From the NCBI RefSeq assembly GCF_014635305.1, contig NZ_BMCS01000002.1:124001-188000 (forward strand): 64,000 nt of DNA, in the 5' to 3' direction. Numbering within the stretch: the first letter of the stretch is position 1; every line of letters begins with the position of its first letter. The notes under the pieces were generated by a model. That model worked only from the letters and a program-made list of their open reading frames with translations. It searched no databases and was not told the DNA's origin. The DNA is from Williamsia phyllosphaerae (GTDB lineage: Bacteria; Actinomycetota; Actinomycetes; Mycobacteriales; Mycobacteriaceae). A program made the translations under genes and the position numbers. Below are positions 53,337 to 62,588 of this stretch, in pieces.

Positions 53337-54590
53337 GTGGACGGCCATCGGCGTATCGATATCGGCCGCAACGGAGTTGGCCTTGCCGGTGGTGCGTCGC
53401 TGCGCGAGGACCGCCACCGCGAGCATCACCAGTCCGGCGACGCCGAGGCCGGCCCCGAGCACCGACGGTGCGCGGTAACCGAACCCTCCTGCGATGACCA
53501 GGCCACCGAGCCAGGCACCGCCGGCGTTGGCGACGTTGAGCGCGGAGTGGTTGAGTGCGGCGGCCAGGGTCTGGGCGTCGTCGGCGACGTCCATGAGTCG
53601 TGTCTGCAGTGCGGGCACCAGCGCCGAGCCGGTCACACCGACGACGAAGACCAGGACCAGCGCGGTCCAGACGTTGCCCGCCACGGCGACGAACACCAGC
53701 AGGGCGACGACGATCGAGACCAGTCCGGCGACGAGCGTCCCGACGACGTTGCGGTCGGCGAGCGCGCCGCCGACGATGTTGCCGACGACCATGCCGATCC
53801 CGAAGAGCATGAGTGCGATCGGGACGAGGCCCCCGGGGAGACCGGAGACGTCGGTCAGGGTCGTGTGGATGTAGGTGTAGAACGCGAACATGCCGCCGAA
53901 GCCGACGATCCCGATCAGCAGGGTGAACCACACCTGCGGGCGGGCGAGGGCGCCGAGTTCGGTCATCGGATTGGTCATCGTCATGCCCGTCAGCGTGGGC
54001 AGGTACCGGATCAGGGCGGCGATGGTGAGCAGTCCGATGACGACGACCACGCCGAACGCGGTGCGCCACCCGAGCGAGTCGCCGAGCCACGTGGCGGCCG
54101 GGACACCGACCACGTTGGCCACCGACAGGCCCATCATGACCTGACCGACGGCCTTGGCGCGGCTGCCCGCACCGGCGAGGTGGGCCGCGACGAGCGCGGC
54201 GACACCGAAGTAGGCACCGTGGGGCAGACCCGCGACGAACCGGGCCGCCATCAGCGTCCCGTAGGTGGGAGCGAAGACCGTCGCGGCGTTGCCGATCACG
54301 AACGCGACCATCAGAGCGATGAGCAGGGTCCGTCGCGACATCCGCGCGGTGGCCGCGGCGATCAGGGGCGCGCCGACGACAACACCGAGCGCGTAGGCGG
54401 AGATGACGTGGCCGGCGGTGGGTTCGCTGATGTCGAGCGAGCCGGCGATGTTCGGGAGCAGCCCCATCGAGACGAACTCGGTGGTGCCGATGCCGAAGCC
54501 GCCAAGGGCGAGCGCGAGGATCGCGACCCGTCGGGTGCGGGCGACCGCCGCGCAGGACGAGTCGGGGTGGGTGTTCAGCGCGGTGGCCAT
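53334..54590 (-). CDS. MFS transporter (DHA1/arabinose-efflux type)
   Basis: A 418-residue MFS permease with 12 predicted helices. The N-terminal TTEFVSMGLLPNIAGSL and the A-motif-like AATARMSRRTLLIALM are present, with LPHGAYFGVAALVAAHLAG typical of the AraJ/CmlA-like drug and sugar efflux branch. The substrate is unknown. GGAGT about 7 nt before ATG 54590 supports the start. Its stop provides the -10 TAG of xthA. Confidence 0.9.
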   Translation of the reverse strand: MATALNTHPDSSCAAVARTRRVAILALALGGFGIGTTEFVSMGLLPNIAGSLDISEPTAGHVISAYALGVVVGAPLIAAATARMSRRTLLIALMVAFVIGNAATVFAPTYGTLMAARFVAGLPHGAYFGVAALVAAHLAGAGSRAKAVGQVMMGLSVANVVGVPAATWLGDSLGWRTAFGVVVVIGLLTIAALIRYLPTLTGMTMTNPMTELGALARPQVWFTLLIGIVGFGGMFAFYTYIHTTLTDVSGLPGGLVPIALMLFGIGMVVGNIVGGALADRNVVGTLVAGLVSIVVALLVFVAVAGNVWTALVLVFVVGVTGSALVPALQTRLMDVADDAQTLAAALNHSALNVANAGGAWLGGLVIAGGFGYRAPSVLGAGLGVAGLVMLAVAVLAQRRTTGKANSVAADIDTPMAVH

Positions 54591-54739
54591 GGCGCACTCC
54601 TCTCACACAGGGTGAACCGTCAGGTCCGCTTGCGATGGGGCGCAGCGCACACCGGTGGGCGCCACGAGTCACCTCAACGGTCGACCTCGTGAGAAAGATT
54701 CCGAGGATGCGGGTGAGTTGCTTCACACCCGCCCCGAGG

Positions 54740-56233
54740 TCAGGACGCTTCTGCGCCACCGTGGGAGTCGTCGGTGGTCGACGACTGGTCCGAGTGGGAG
54801 CCCGCCGACGGCGTGCCCGTTGTTCGGTCGGGGGTCGGCGGCGCGGTGGGCGACGCCGTGTCCGGGGACGTGGTCGGGGTCGACGGCGACGGTTTCGTCG
54901 GCCGGAACCTCGTGAGGACTTCACCGAGCCGTTCTCTCACCGCCGCCCGCAACGGACCGGGAGAGGAACCGGGCGTGGACGGGGTCATCGGGCGCGGGGG
55001 TATCGGGCTCGGGCTCGGGCTCGGGCCGTTGTTCGAGGTCAGTGCAGGCGGAGTGGACGCGGTCGGGACATCGACGTTTGCCCCGGCGCCCCGAACGGGT
55101 GCGGTGGCAGGCACACGACCGGCTACGCGCTCGCGGACGACCACGGCCCAATCGCTCGCGAATCGAATCGGGTACCGGGCGATGCCGCGAAGGGAGACGA
55201 GCAGCCGAGCCTGTGCTGCGGGATCTCCCCGGAGCGCGCTGCCGATCGTGAGCAGATCGGGAAGCGTGGCCCCGTGGCCCAACTCCGGGTACTGCGGACC
55301 CCTCGCCTGGAAGAACGCGAGCACCGGTTGGATCCGCGCGAGTTCGGGATACCGAAGCGGGATGTAGTACGAGTGGACATCGTCGAGGGCGTGCACTCCG
55401 ACACGGTTGAGCAGGATCGAGATCGCCATCGGTCGGGCGAGCAGGACGGGCCCGGTCGGTTCAGGACCTTGCCCCAGCGCGGCGGGGTCCCTCATGTACT
55501 GGCCGTACTCGAAATGCTTCGTACCGAATGCGAGCAGCGCATCGAGGGCGCCGACCGGATCATGGAGGGGATCGGGCAGGTCGCAGATGGGGTCGCCGTC
55601 GACGCACACGTCGAGCACCGGGATGTCGCCGTAGCCACCGGGCCCACGCGGCCCGCGCATCCCGAGCCCCGGTATGACACCGACCATGGACAGTTCGACA
55701 CCGCGCCCGCGGGAGTCCCCGGTGCGACGCGGATCGGAGTACAGCTCGCCGGACACGATCGGGGCGCCGTTGCTGTCCTTGGTCGCGATGGCCTGGTCCG
55801 GATCGGAGGCGAGCGCGTGGAGCTCGTCGCCGGCGATGGCTGCCCCTTGCGAGTAGCCCACGATGACGACCGGGCTCTCCGAACACCCGGGCGTCGCCCG
55901 GTAGGCCGCGATGTCGCGGTGCACGGCGGTACGACCGGCGGCCGCACTCGCCGCATAGGACGTGGCACCCAACGGCCACACATTTGCCGGATAGTCCACG
56001 TGTTCCACGTCGTATCCCTCGTAGCGCGAGGCGATGTCCCGGGTGTGGTAATTCAACGGATCGTCGTTGGTCCCGTCGAGGATGAAGACCTTTCCCGACG
56101 AAGGACAGGCGGCGCTCTGGGCCTCGACAGCGGACGCGACACCGCCCTGGAACAGCACCAACACGACCGGTATCGATGCCGACGCAACGGTGAGCGCGAG
56201 TCGCGCACGCAAGATCTTCACTGAAGAAACCAC
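54740..56233 (-). CDS. Secreted PE-PPE-domain alpha/beta hydrolase (cutinase-like) with Pro/Ser/Thr tail
   Basis: A 497-residue exported protein. A signal peptide (about residues 1-35) precedes a PE-PPE (PF08237) hydrolase domain with VFILDGTNDDPLNYHTRDIA, the nucleophile Ser in VIVGYSQGAAIAG (GxSxG) and conserved VLDVCVDGDPICDLPDPLHD. Residues 385-497 are a low-complexity Pro/Ser/Thr tail, likely wall-spanning or glycosylated. PE-PPE hydrolases act on esters in the cell envelope. GTG 56233 is used, and GTG 56221 is also possible. It stands alone beside an AT-rich intergenic tract. Confidence 0.85.
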   Translation of the reverse strand: MVSSVKILRARLALTVASASIPVVLVLFQGGVASAVEAQSAACPSSGKVFILDGTNDDPLNYHTRDIASRYEGYDVEHVDYPANVWPLGATSYAASAAAGRTAVHRDIAAYRATPGCSESPVVIVGYSQGAAIAGDELHALASDPDQAIATKDSNGAPIVSGELYSDPRRTGDSRGRGVELSMVGVIPGLGMRGPRGPGGYGDIPVLDVCVDGDPICDLPDPLHDPVGALDALLAFGTKHFEYGQYMRDPAALGQGPEPTGPVLLARPMAISILLNRVGVHALDDVHSYYIPLRYPELARIQPVLAFFQARGPQYPELGHGATLPDLLTIGSALRGDPAAQARLLVSLRGIARYPIRFASDWAVVVRERVAGRVPATAPVRGAGANVDVPTASTPPALTSNNGPSPSPSPIPPRPMTPSTPGSSPGPLRAAVRERLGEVLTRFRPTKPSPSTPTTSPDTASPTAPPTPDRTTGTPSAGSHSDQSSTTDDSHGGAEAS

Positions 56234-56500
56234 TTTCGTCCGGTGCCGACACCAGCACGCCTGGTTTCTCAGAATATGGATTCACGACATTGTCGGAAAT
56301 CGTTTGAACGCACGAATAATTCACAGAACAATGCGCAAATGAATGCATTCATTGTGCATTCGCTAACAATTCTTTTCCTCGCGCGCGGGGGTCCGGCGAC
56401 CCGATCCCCGAGGACCATCGCGAACGCAAGGCGGGCCGCCGTTGCGATCGCTCTGCGTCAGAGCCTTCCGTCGGCGAAATCCCGGTGTTATATCCTTGAC
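56234..56500. other. AT-rich intergenic tract with 16-bp palindrome
   Basis: This stretch upstream of the SAM-IV leader is clearly richer in A/T than the rest of the window, most of all at 56270-56370. It contains the perfect palindrome AATGAATGCATTCATT at 56338-56353. No coding frame of quality was seen. It likely carries the divergent promoters of the PE-PPE hydrolase and metY, and TATCCT at 56491-56496 is the probable metY -10. Confidence 0.6.
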
Positions 56501-56504
56501 GCCA

Positions 56505-56625
56505 GGTCATGAGTATCAGCGTCAAGCCCCGGCTTGCTGATCGGCAACCCTCCAACCGCGGTGGGGTGCTCCGGGTGATTGACCGGGTTGTGGACGCCCA
56601 CCGCATGCGGTGAGGCCACGGCAAG
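56505..56625 (+). promoter_or_regulatory. SAM-IV riboswitch upstream of metY
   Basis: GGTCATGAGTATCAGCGTCAAGCCC starts here and continues GGCTTGCTGATCGGCAACCC, then TCC-AACCGCGGTGGGGTGC, with a pseudoknot-forming tail. This is the actinobacterial SAM-IV aptamer, seen before metY-type genes. The predicted transcript would start at about 56503, right after the TATCCT -10. metY begins 68 nt downstream, so S-adenosylmethionine probably represses methionine synthesis here. The 3' boundary is approximate. Confidence 0.9.
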
Positions 56626-56693
56626 CGCGGGTCCGAAGGTCGGACCCACACCGGGCACCGTTGCCCGGCCGACCGAAAGAGAGCTCCATTCAG

Positions 56694-58031
56694 ATGTCTG
56701 ATCTCCCGTACGACGGCACCCTCGAGCCCGAGGATCCCACTCTGAACTGGTCCTTCGAGACCAAGCAGATCCATGCCGGCCAGACCGTGGACGCGGCCAC
56801 CTCGGCACGCGCACTGCCGATCTACCAGACCACCTCGTACACGTTCCGCGACACCCAACACGCGGCCGACCTGTTCGGACTCGCCGAACCGGGCAACATC
56901 TACACCCGCATCATGAATCCGACGCAGGATGCCGTCGAGCAGCGCATCGCCGCGCTGGAGGGTGGCGTCGCGGCGCTGCTGGTGGCGTCGGGGCAGGCGG
57001 CCGAGACCTACTCGATCCTCAACATCGTCGAGACCGGCGGACACGTCGTGTCCAGCCCGCGCCTCTACGGCGGTACCTACAACCTCTTCCACTACACGCT
57101 GCCGAAGTTCGGCATCGAGGTCACCTTCGTCGACGACCCGGAGAACCTCGACTCGTGGCGGGCCGCGGTCAAGCCCAACACCCGGGCGTTCTACGGCGAG
57201 ACGATCTCGAACCCCAACAACGAGATCCTCGACCTCCCCGGGGTGTCCGGCGTCGCGCACGAGAACGGCGTCCCGCTCATCGTCGACAACACCGTCGCCA
57301 CCCCCTACCTGATCAAGCCGCTCGAGCACGGCGCCGACATCGTCGTGCACTCCGCCACCAAGTACCTCGGTGGCCACGGCACCGCGGTCGGCGGCGTCAT
57401 CGTCGACGGCGGCACGTTCGACTGGCGCGATCAGCGCGACGGAGTCGACCTGTTCCCCGGGTTCACCACGCCCGACGCGAGCTACCACGGCGCGGTGTTC
57501 GCCGACCTCGGCGCCCCGGCCTTCGCGCTCAAGGCCCGCGTGCAGTGGCTGCGTGACACCGGTGCGGCCATCTCGCCGTTCAACGCATTCCTGATCTCGC
57601 AGGGCATCGAGACCCTGAGCCTGCGCATCGAGCGGCACGTCGCGAACGCACAGAAGGTGGCGGAGTTCCTCGAGGGTCATGCTCAGGTCGAGTCGGTGGC
57701 CTACGCCGGCCTGCAGTCGTCGCGGTGGTACGAGCGCGGGCAACAGCTCGCCCCCAAGGGTCAGGGCGCCATCGTGGCGTTCGAGATCACCGGCGGCGTG
57801 GACGCGGGCAAGCGCTTCGTCGACGCGTTGACGCTGCACAGCCACGTCGCCAACATCGGCGACGTCCGCTCGCTGGTCATCCACCCGGCGTCGACCACGC
57901 ACTCGCAGCTGGCTCCCGAGGAGCAGCTCGCCGCCGGCGTGGCCCCGGGACTGGTGCGCCTCGCGGTGGGCATCGAGGGGATCGACGACATCATCGCCGA
58001 TCTGGAGACAGGATTCGGAGCGGCCAGGTAA
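56694..58031 (+). CDS. metY: O-acetylhomoserine aminocarboxypropyltransferase (sulfhydrylase)
   Basis: A 445-residue Cys/Met-metabolism PLP enzyme. It has [29 protein letters not shown], the PLP-phosphate ARG region, [33 protein letters not shown] and the Schiff-base lysine in [17 protein letters not shown]. It replaces the acetyl group of O-acetylhomoserine with sulfide to give homocysteine. It lies under a SAM-IV riboswitch. metX starts 2 nt after its stop, so the two are co-transcribed and provide direct sulfhydrylation. Confidence 0.96.
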   Translation: MSDLPYDGTLEPEDPTLNWSFETKQIHAGQTVDAATSARALPIYQTTSYTFRDTQHAADLFGLAEPGNIYTRIMNPTQDAVEQRIAALEGGVAALLVASGQAAETYSILNIVETGGHVVSSPRLYGGTYNLFHYTLPKFGIEVTFVDDPENLDSWRAAVKPNTRAFYGETISNPNNEILDLPGVSGVAHENGVPLIVDNTVATPYLIKPLEHGADIVVHSATKYLGGHGTAVGGVIVDGGTFDWRDQRDGVDLFPGFTTPDASYHGAVFADLGAPAFALKARVQWLRDTGAAISPFNAFLISQGIETLSLRIERHVANAQKVAEFLEGHAQVESVAYAGLQSSRWYERGQQLAPKGQGAIVAFEITGGVDAGKRFVDALTLHSHVANIGDVRSLVIHPASTTHSQLAPEEQLAAGVAPGLVRLAVGIEGIDDIIADLETGFGAAR

Positions 58032-58033
58032 CT

Positions 58034-59191
58034 GTGAGCATCGACCCACGGGCACTCTCGGTGTCTGCACCCTCGGAGACGACATCCGACTGGGAGACCC
58101 TCCCGGACGGGCAGCTCACCAGCGTGTCCGTGGGTCCGATCTCGCTCGACAACGGCGAACGGATCGACGACGTCACCATGGCGTTCCAGCGCTGGGGCCG
58201 TCTGTCACCCGACCGTGACAACGTCGTCCTCGCCCTGCACGCGCTCACCGGCGACAGCCACGTGACCGGCCCGGCCGGTCCCGGTCAACTCTCCCCCGGC
58301 TGGTGGGACGGTCTGATCGGACCGGGGTGCGCGGTCGACACCGACGAGTGGTGCGTCGTATCGGCCAACGTGCTCGGCGGGTGCAACGGATCCACCGGCC
58401 CCTCCTCCCCCGACTCCGACGGCAACACCTGGGGGTCGAGGTTCCCGCAGATCACCGTGCTGGATCAGGTCCGGGCCGAGGTCGCCCTGATGGATGCGCT
58501 CGGGATCGACTCGGTGGCAGCGGTTCTCGGCGGATCTATGGGCGGCGCCCGTTCGCTCGAGTGGGTCATCGGCTTTCCCGAACGCGTGCGCAGCGCCTTG
58601 ATCCTGGCCGTCGGACCGCGGGCCACCGCCGACCAGATCGGCACGCAGACAACGCAGATCGCCGCGATCAAGGCCGATCCGCACTGGCACGGCGGCGACT
58701 ACCACGGCACGCCCGACCGGCCCACCGCCGGCCTCGGCATCGCCCGTCGGATCGCGCACATGTACTACCGTTCCGAGCCCGAACTCGACAGCCGCTTCAC
58801 CAATGAGCCTCAGGGCGACGAGGATCCGCTGGTGGGCGGGCGCTACGCGGTACAGAGCTACCTCGAGCACCAGGCCGACAAACTCGTCGCGCGATTCGAT
58901 GCCGGCAGCTATGTGGTGCTCAGTGAGGTGCTCAACCATCACGACGTGGGACGCAACCGTGGCGGGACGCGCGCGGCTCTGCAGGGGTGCCACGTCCCGG
59001 TGGTCGTCGGCGGCATCACCTCCGATCGGCTCTACCCGCTGCGGACCCAGGCCGAGTTGGCCGAGCAGATGCCCGGCTGCGTCGGCGGACTGCAGATCGT
59101 GCACTCCGACAACGGACACGACGGATTCCTGACCGAGTTCGACGCCATCGCCGATCTCCTCAAGCGCACCCTGGAACTCGCGCGGCGCTGA
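58034..59191 (+). CDS. metX: Homoserine O-acetyltransferase
   Basis: A 385-residue MetX alpha/beta-fold acyltransferase. It begins with a variable region, then [15 protein letters not shown], the nucleophile Ser in [14 protein letters not shown] and the Asp/His end of the triad at the C terminus ([12 protein letters not shown]). It acetylates homoserine with acetyl-CoA to make the MetY substrate. The GTG start is 2 nt after the metY stop, and no better start was seen. Homologue of actinobacterial MetX. Confidence 0.95.
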   Translation: MSIDPRALSVSAPSETTSDWETLPDGQLTSVSVGPISLDNGERIDDVTMAFQRWGRLSPDRDNVVLALHALTGDSHVTGPAGPGQLSPGWWDGLIGPGCAVDTDEWCVVSANVLGGCNGSTGPSSPDSDGNTWGSRFPQITVLDQVRAEVALMDALGIDSVAAVLGGSMGGARSLEWVIGFPERVRSALILAVGPRATADQIGTQTTQIAAIKADPHWHGGDYHGTPDRPTAGLGIARRIAHMYYRSEPELDSRFTNEPQGDEDPLVGGRYAVQSYLEHQADKLVARFDAGSYVVLSEVLNHHDVGRNRGGTRAALQGCHVPVVVGGITSDRLYPLRTQAELAEQMPGCVGGLQIVHSDNGHDGFLTEFDAIADLLKRTLELARR

Positions 59192-59197
59192 CCCGGT

Positions 59198-59212
59198 CCC
59201 TGCGACGCAGGG
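59198..59212. terminator. Palindrome between convergent metX and Hsp70-like gene
   Basis: CCCTGCGACGCAGGG is a perfect 7-bp-arm repeat around a single base, placed 7 nt after the metX stop and 5 nt before the end of the convergent gene. It can form a 5-bp stem with a 5-nt loop. Position fits a bidirectional terminator, but there is no U-tract. Confidence 0.45.
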
Positions 59213-59216
59213 GGCC

Positions 59217-60698
59217 TCAGCCGACCGGGGCGGTGGTGGGTGTCCCCGGCGCCGATCTGCTCGGGGCGCGGTCCAGCGGATTGGGGTAAGGCGTCAGTGT
59301 GCGCGTGGGCGCGTCCTTCGGCGGCGGCACCGATCCCGAGTACGGATTCGGCGAGCCCGTCTGCGACCCCGGCACCGCCGGTGTACTCGGACCCGGCGCC
59401 GAGTTCTCCGGCGTGATCGTGGAGGTCGGCACCTGCGACGAGGGCATGGTCGGCAATTCTGTTGTCGCCCAACCGGGACGATTCGGCACCCGCGGTGACG
59501 CGGGTGTGAAGGTCTCCACCGGCGCCTGCTCGGTCGTCGTCTCCGGTGCGATCGTCGTCGAGGACTCCGGGACCGCCGGGGCGACCGAACGAGTGGGCGA
59601 GATCGACGTCGCCGAGGTCGCGGTGGCGACGTTGACCGCCGGTTCGCCGACCACCGAGGACGCCGGGCCGGACGGGGTGAGCACCTCCGGCGAGGAGTTG
59701 CCGGTGAGGGCGGCTCCGACGGCGTAGACGGTCAACATCGTGCCTGCGAGCAGAGCACCGACGACGGCCAGCGGGACCGCGGAGAGCCAGTCCCGGTGGC
59801 GACGACCGCCGATGAAGGCCAGCCGCAGTGGGGCCGCACCACCCGACCCGGCCAGCAAGGCGGCACCGATGGCGCACAACAGTTCCGGTGACTCCGGGCG
59901 GATCACCTGGGTCGGTCCGTCGCGCTCGACGACGGCGTGCAGTGCGGGGATGTTGGCGAGACCACCGACGAGGACCACGGGCACCGACGCGGAGTCGACG
60001 AACCCGGTCACCTCGGTGATCAGCCTCTCGGCCATCGTGGCGATCGCCGCCTCGAGCATCGACACCGACATCTCCCGGTCGACCCCGGCGACCTGGAAAG
60101 TGGTCGAGTCCTCCTGCGACAGATCTTCTTTGGCCGTACGGCAGCCCGAGACGAGCGCGGCCCACCCGGCCCGCGACGTCATCGGGCTGGTCTGGGCGGC
60201 CACCTGATCGGCCAGCGCGGCGTCGAGGGCGAACCCGGACACGGCGGTCGAGCGGGTGATGTCCGAGATCGCCCCGGATGAGGTGTCGAGACGGAACATG
60301 GTCACGCCGGTGTCGCCGCAGTCGACGACGACGACGTCGGGATGCGCTGCTATCTCGCCGGATTCGGCGAGCGCACGTGCCACCGACTCGGCGTCGCCCA
60401 CGAGGTGGATCTGGCGACGCGGACCGGCGCCCCGGGAGGCGATCTCGCGACCCTGGGCTGTGGTGCGACAGGCCACGCCGATCGAACCCACCGCCGTACC
60501 GTTGCTGCGTGCACGGTCGAGCATCAGGTCGATGCCGGAGTTGACCCGTCCGGCACGATCGAACCGGTCGGTGGGGTCGACGTCGATGACCCGTGAATCG
60601 ACCGACCGCCGACCCCCGTCGTCCACCGTGACGAGGGCACAGTGGATCATGCCGTTACCGGCAGAGACGCCAAGGGTGGTAGCAGGACCGGAAGTCAT
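59217..60698 (-). CDS. Membrane-anchored Hsp70/actin-like ATPase-fold protein
   Basis: A 493-residue protein with an ASKHA-type ATPase fold. The phosphate-1-like loop is LGVSAGNGMIHCALV, the phosphate-2 loop VVVVDCGDTGVTMFRLD, and the adenosine-side motif VVLVGGLANIPALHAVV. The connect motifs are looser than in DnaK, and no peptide-binding domain follows. A transmembrane helix (about 307-330) leads to a Pro/Ser/Thr-rich external tail of about 160 residues. A topology with cytosolic ATPase and outside tail is inferred. It somewhat resembles ESX-associated Rv3446c-like proteins. Function unknown. Confidence 0.78.
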   Translation of the reverse strand: MTSGPATTLGVSAGNGMIHCALVTVDDGGRRSVDSRVIDVDPTDRFDRAGRVNSGIDLMLDRARSNGTAVGSIGVACRTTAQGREIASRGAGPRRQIHLVGDAESVARALAESGEIAAHPDVVVVDCGDTGVTMFRLDTSSGAISDITRSTAVSGFALDAALADQVAAQTSPMTSRAGWAALVSGCRTAKEDLSQEDSTTFQVAGVDREMSVSMLEAAIATMAERLITEVTGFVDSASVPVVLVGGLANIPALHAVVERDGPTQVIRPESPELLCAIGAALLAGSGGAAPLRLAFIGGRRHRDWLSAVPLAVVGALLAGTMLTVYAVGAALTGNSSPEVLTPSGPASSVVGEPAVNVATATSATSISPTRSVAPAVPESSTTIAPETTTEQAPVETFTPASPRVPNRPGWATTELPTMPSSQVPTSTITPENSAPGPSTPAVPGSQTGSPNPYSGSVPPPKDAPTRTLTPYPNPLDRAPSRSAPGTPTTAPVG

Positions 60699-60720
60699 AT
60701 GGGTACAACGGTAACAGTTC

Positions 60721-60754
60721 GGTCACGGCGAGCACCAACCTTTTTGCCGTGACC
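60721..60754. repeat. 9-bp perfect inverted repeat between DUF3017 gene and Hsp70-like gene
   Basis: GGTCACGGC and GCCGTGACC are perfect arms separated by 16 nt. It lies directly upstream of the Hsp70-like gene and downstream of DUF3017, both on the minus strand. It may be a terminator of the folD operon or an operator. No U-tract follows on the minus strand. Confidence 0.5.
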
Positions 60755-60760
60755 AGGACC

Positions 60761-61102
60761 TCAGTCGGTTCCGAGGGGGTCGATCGAGGTGGCCAGCCAG
60801 AGGATCGCCGCACCCGCAGCGGCCATCGCCCCGACATCGAACACCCGACTGCGGACCTGCAGCAGTCCCACGCGCGAGGTGGGCAGCACGGCGCGGAGCA
60901 GCGCGGCGAGCACCGCTCCGGCGCCGAAGACGAACGCGCCGCGTCGCCAGCGGTCGAGCACCAGGAACACCACGGCCACCGCGACGAAGATCAGGACGAT
61001 GGCGAACGGGATCTGCACCACGAACGCGCGGACCCGTCGGGCACGCTGGAACGCGACCGCGGCATCGCGTCGATCGGTGTCCGACGGGCGGTCGGCGGTC
61101 AT
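60761..61102 (-). CDS. DUF3017 domain membrane protein
   Basis: A 113-residue membrane protein with a soluble N-terminal segment and three hydrophobic segments ([21 protein letters not shown], then [20 protein letters not shown], then [16 protein letters not shown]). It matches DUF3017, which is found next to folD in mycolic-acid bacteria (Rv3355c). Its ATG overlaps the folD stop (ATGA), so the two are translationally coupled. No function is known. Confidence 0.88.
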   Translation of the reverse strand: MTADRPSDTDRRDAAVAFQRARRVRAFVVQIPFAIVLIFVAVAVVFLVLDRWRRGAFVFGAGAVLAALLRAVLPTSRVGLLQVRSRVFDVGAMAAAGAAILWLATSIDPLGTD

Positions 61103-61971
61103 CGGGCCTGCGCGCGCTGCGCGGCCAACTGCTTCTCCGCGCGCTCCACGACGTTGACGAGCAGGAAAGCCCGGGTCAGCGGCCCGACCCCGCCGGGGTT
61201 CGGCGACACGTGCCCGGCGACCTCCCACACGTCCGGGGCGACGTCGCCGACCAGTCCGGCGTCGGTACGGCTGACACCGACGTCGAGCACCGCGGCACCG
61301 GGTTTGACCATGTCGGCGGTGATCAGGTGCGGGACACCGGCGGCCGCGACGACGATGTCGGCGCGCGACACCTCTGAGGCGAGGTCGGCGGTTCCGGTGT
61401 GGCACAACGTGACCGTCGCGTTCTCGCTGCGTCGGGTCAGCAGGAGGCCGATGGGGCGGCCGATGGTGACGCCGCGGCCGACCACGACGACGCGGGCGCC
61501 GGCGAGGGGGACGTCGTAGCGACGGAGCAGGTGGACGACGCCGCGCGGGGTGCACGGCAGCGTCGACTCCGTGCCGAGGACCAACCGTCCGAGGTTGATC
61601 GGGTGCAGACCGTCGGCGTCCTTCTCGGGGGCGATGCGCTCGAGTGCGGCGTTGTCGTCGAGGTGCGCGGGCAGCGGGAGCTGGACGATGTAGCCGGTGC
61701 ACGCGGGATCGGCGTTGAGTTCGTCGATGACGGCGTTGAGCTGCTCGGTGGTGGTGTCGGCGGGCAGGTCACGTCGGAGCGAGGCGATGCCGACCTTGGC
61801 GCAGTCGGAGTGCTTTCCGCGCACGTAGGCCTGGGATCCCGGGTCGTCGCCCACGAGGACCGTCCCGAGGCCGGGCGCGATGCCCGCCTCGCCGAGTGCA
61901 CGCACCCGTTCGGTCAGATCGACGAAGATCTCGTCGCGGGTGGCCTTGCCGTCGAGTGCAGTCGCAGTCAC
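61099..61971 (-). CDS. folD: Bifunctional methylenetetrahydrofolate dehydrogenase/cyclohydrolase FolD
   Basis: A 290-residue FolD enzyme. The signature around [23 protein letters not shown] contains catalytic Lys and Tyr residues, [12 protein letters not shown] is the substrate site, and [17 protein letters not shown] is the NADP-binding loop, with [15 protein letters not shown] near the C terminus. It interconverts methylene- and formyl-THF for purine and methionine metabolism. GTG 61971 gives the family N terminus, and a frame open upstream is not conserved. DUF3017 overlaps its stop. Confidence 0.96.
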   Translation of the reverse strand: MTATALDGKATRDEIFVDLTERVRALGEAGIAPGLGTVLVGDDPGSQAYVRGKHSDCAKVGIASLRRDLPADTTTEQLNAVIDELNADPACTGYIVQLPLPAHLDDNAALERIAPEKDADGLHPINLGRLVLGTESTLPCTPRGVVHLLRRYDVPLAGARVVVVGRGVTIGRPIGLLLTRRSENATVTLCHTGTADLASEVSRADIVVAAAGVPHLITADMVKPGAAVLDVGVSRTDAGLVGDVAPDVWEVAGHVSPNPGGVGPLTRAFLLVNVVERAEKQLAAQRAQAR

Positions 61972-61997
61972 CGGTCCAGTGTCCCCGACCGCGCCTG

Positions 61998-62588
61998 CTA
62001 GCCCAACCTCAGCCCGTGCGCCACCGCGAAATCCACGGCGTGCGCCGGGTCGACGGTGGTCTCGGTGACCGTCGCCTGCAGCCAGAACGTCGCGTCGACG
62101 CGCGCACCCCGCAGATCCGAGCCGGACACCGTCGTCCCGACCGCCCGGGCCCCCGACAGGTCGACGCCCGTCAGATCGGCGTCGACGAGGGTCGTCCCCG
62201 ACAGGTTGACCTCGCGCAGACGAGACCCACGGAGGACGGGCTTGTGGATCTTCAGGCCACCCAGGGACACCAGCGTGAGGTCGCAATCGGTCATTGTCAC
62301 CGCCCGCATCGTCGACTCGGAGATCGCCGAGCCCATCAGGCTGCAGTCGGAGAAGACCGCGGCGGGCATCGGACTGCGTCGGAACGTGCAGTTGCGGAAC
62401 GCGCTCTGGCGGTGCCGCGAGTCGGCGAGGTTGGCCCCGGAGAAGTCACAGTCGGTGAACACGACGGTGTCGGTGATCAGTTCGCGCAGATCAGCGTCCC
62501 GGAAGGTGCAGTTCTCGAACGTGTCGTGGGAGAACTGTCGTTCGCTCAGGTCGGCTTCGTCGAACGATTCGTCGATGTGGTCGGTCAC
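61998..62588 (-). CDS. Pentapeptide repeat protein (MfpA-like fold)
   Basis: A 196-residue right-handed beta-helix. Most of residues 10-165 follow the A(D/N)Lxx rhythm, e.g. [39 protein letters not shown] and [20 protein letters not shown]. Such proteins can mimic DNA and protect gyrase, as MfpA and Qnr do, but many have other roles. It is 13 residues longer than MfpA. The next gene starts inside its 5' end: the rhomboid-like gene's stop overlaps its ATG (ATGA), so the pair is coupled. Confidence 0.9.
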   Translation of the reverse strand: MTDHIDESFDEADLSERQFSHDTFENCTFRDADLRELITDTVVFTDCDFSGANLADSRHRQSAFRNCTFRRSPMPAAVFSDCSLMGSAISESTMRAVTMTDCDLTLVSLGGLKIHKPVLRGSRLREVNLSGTTLVDADLTGVDLSGARAVGTTVSGSDLRGARVDATFWLQATVTETTVDPAHAVDFAVAHGLRLG

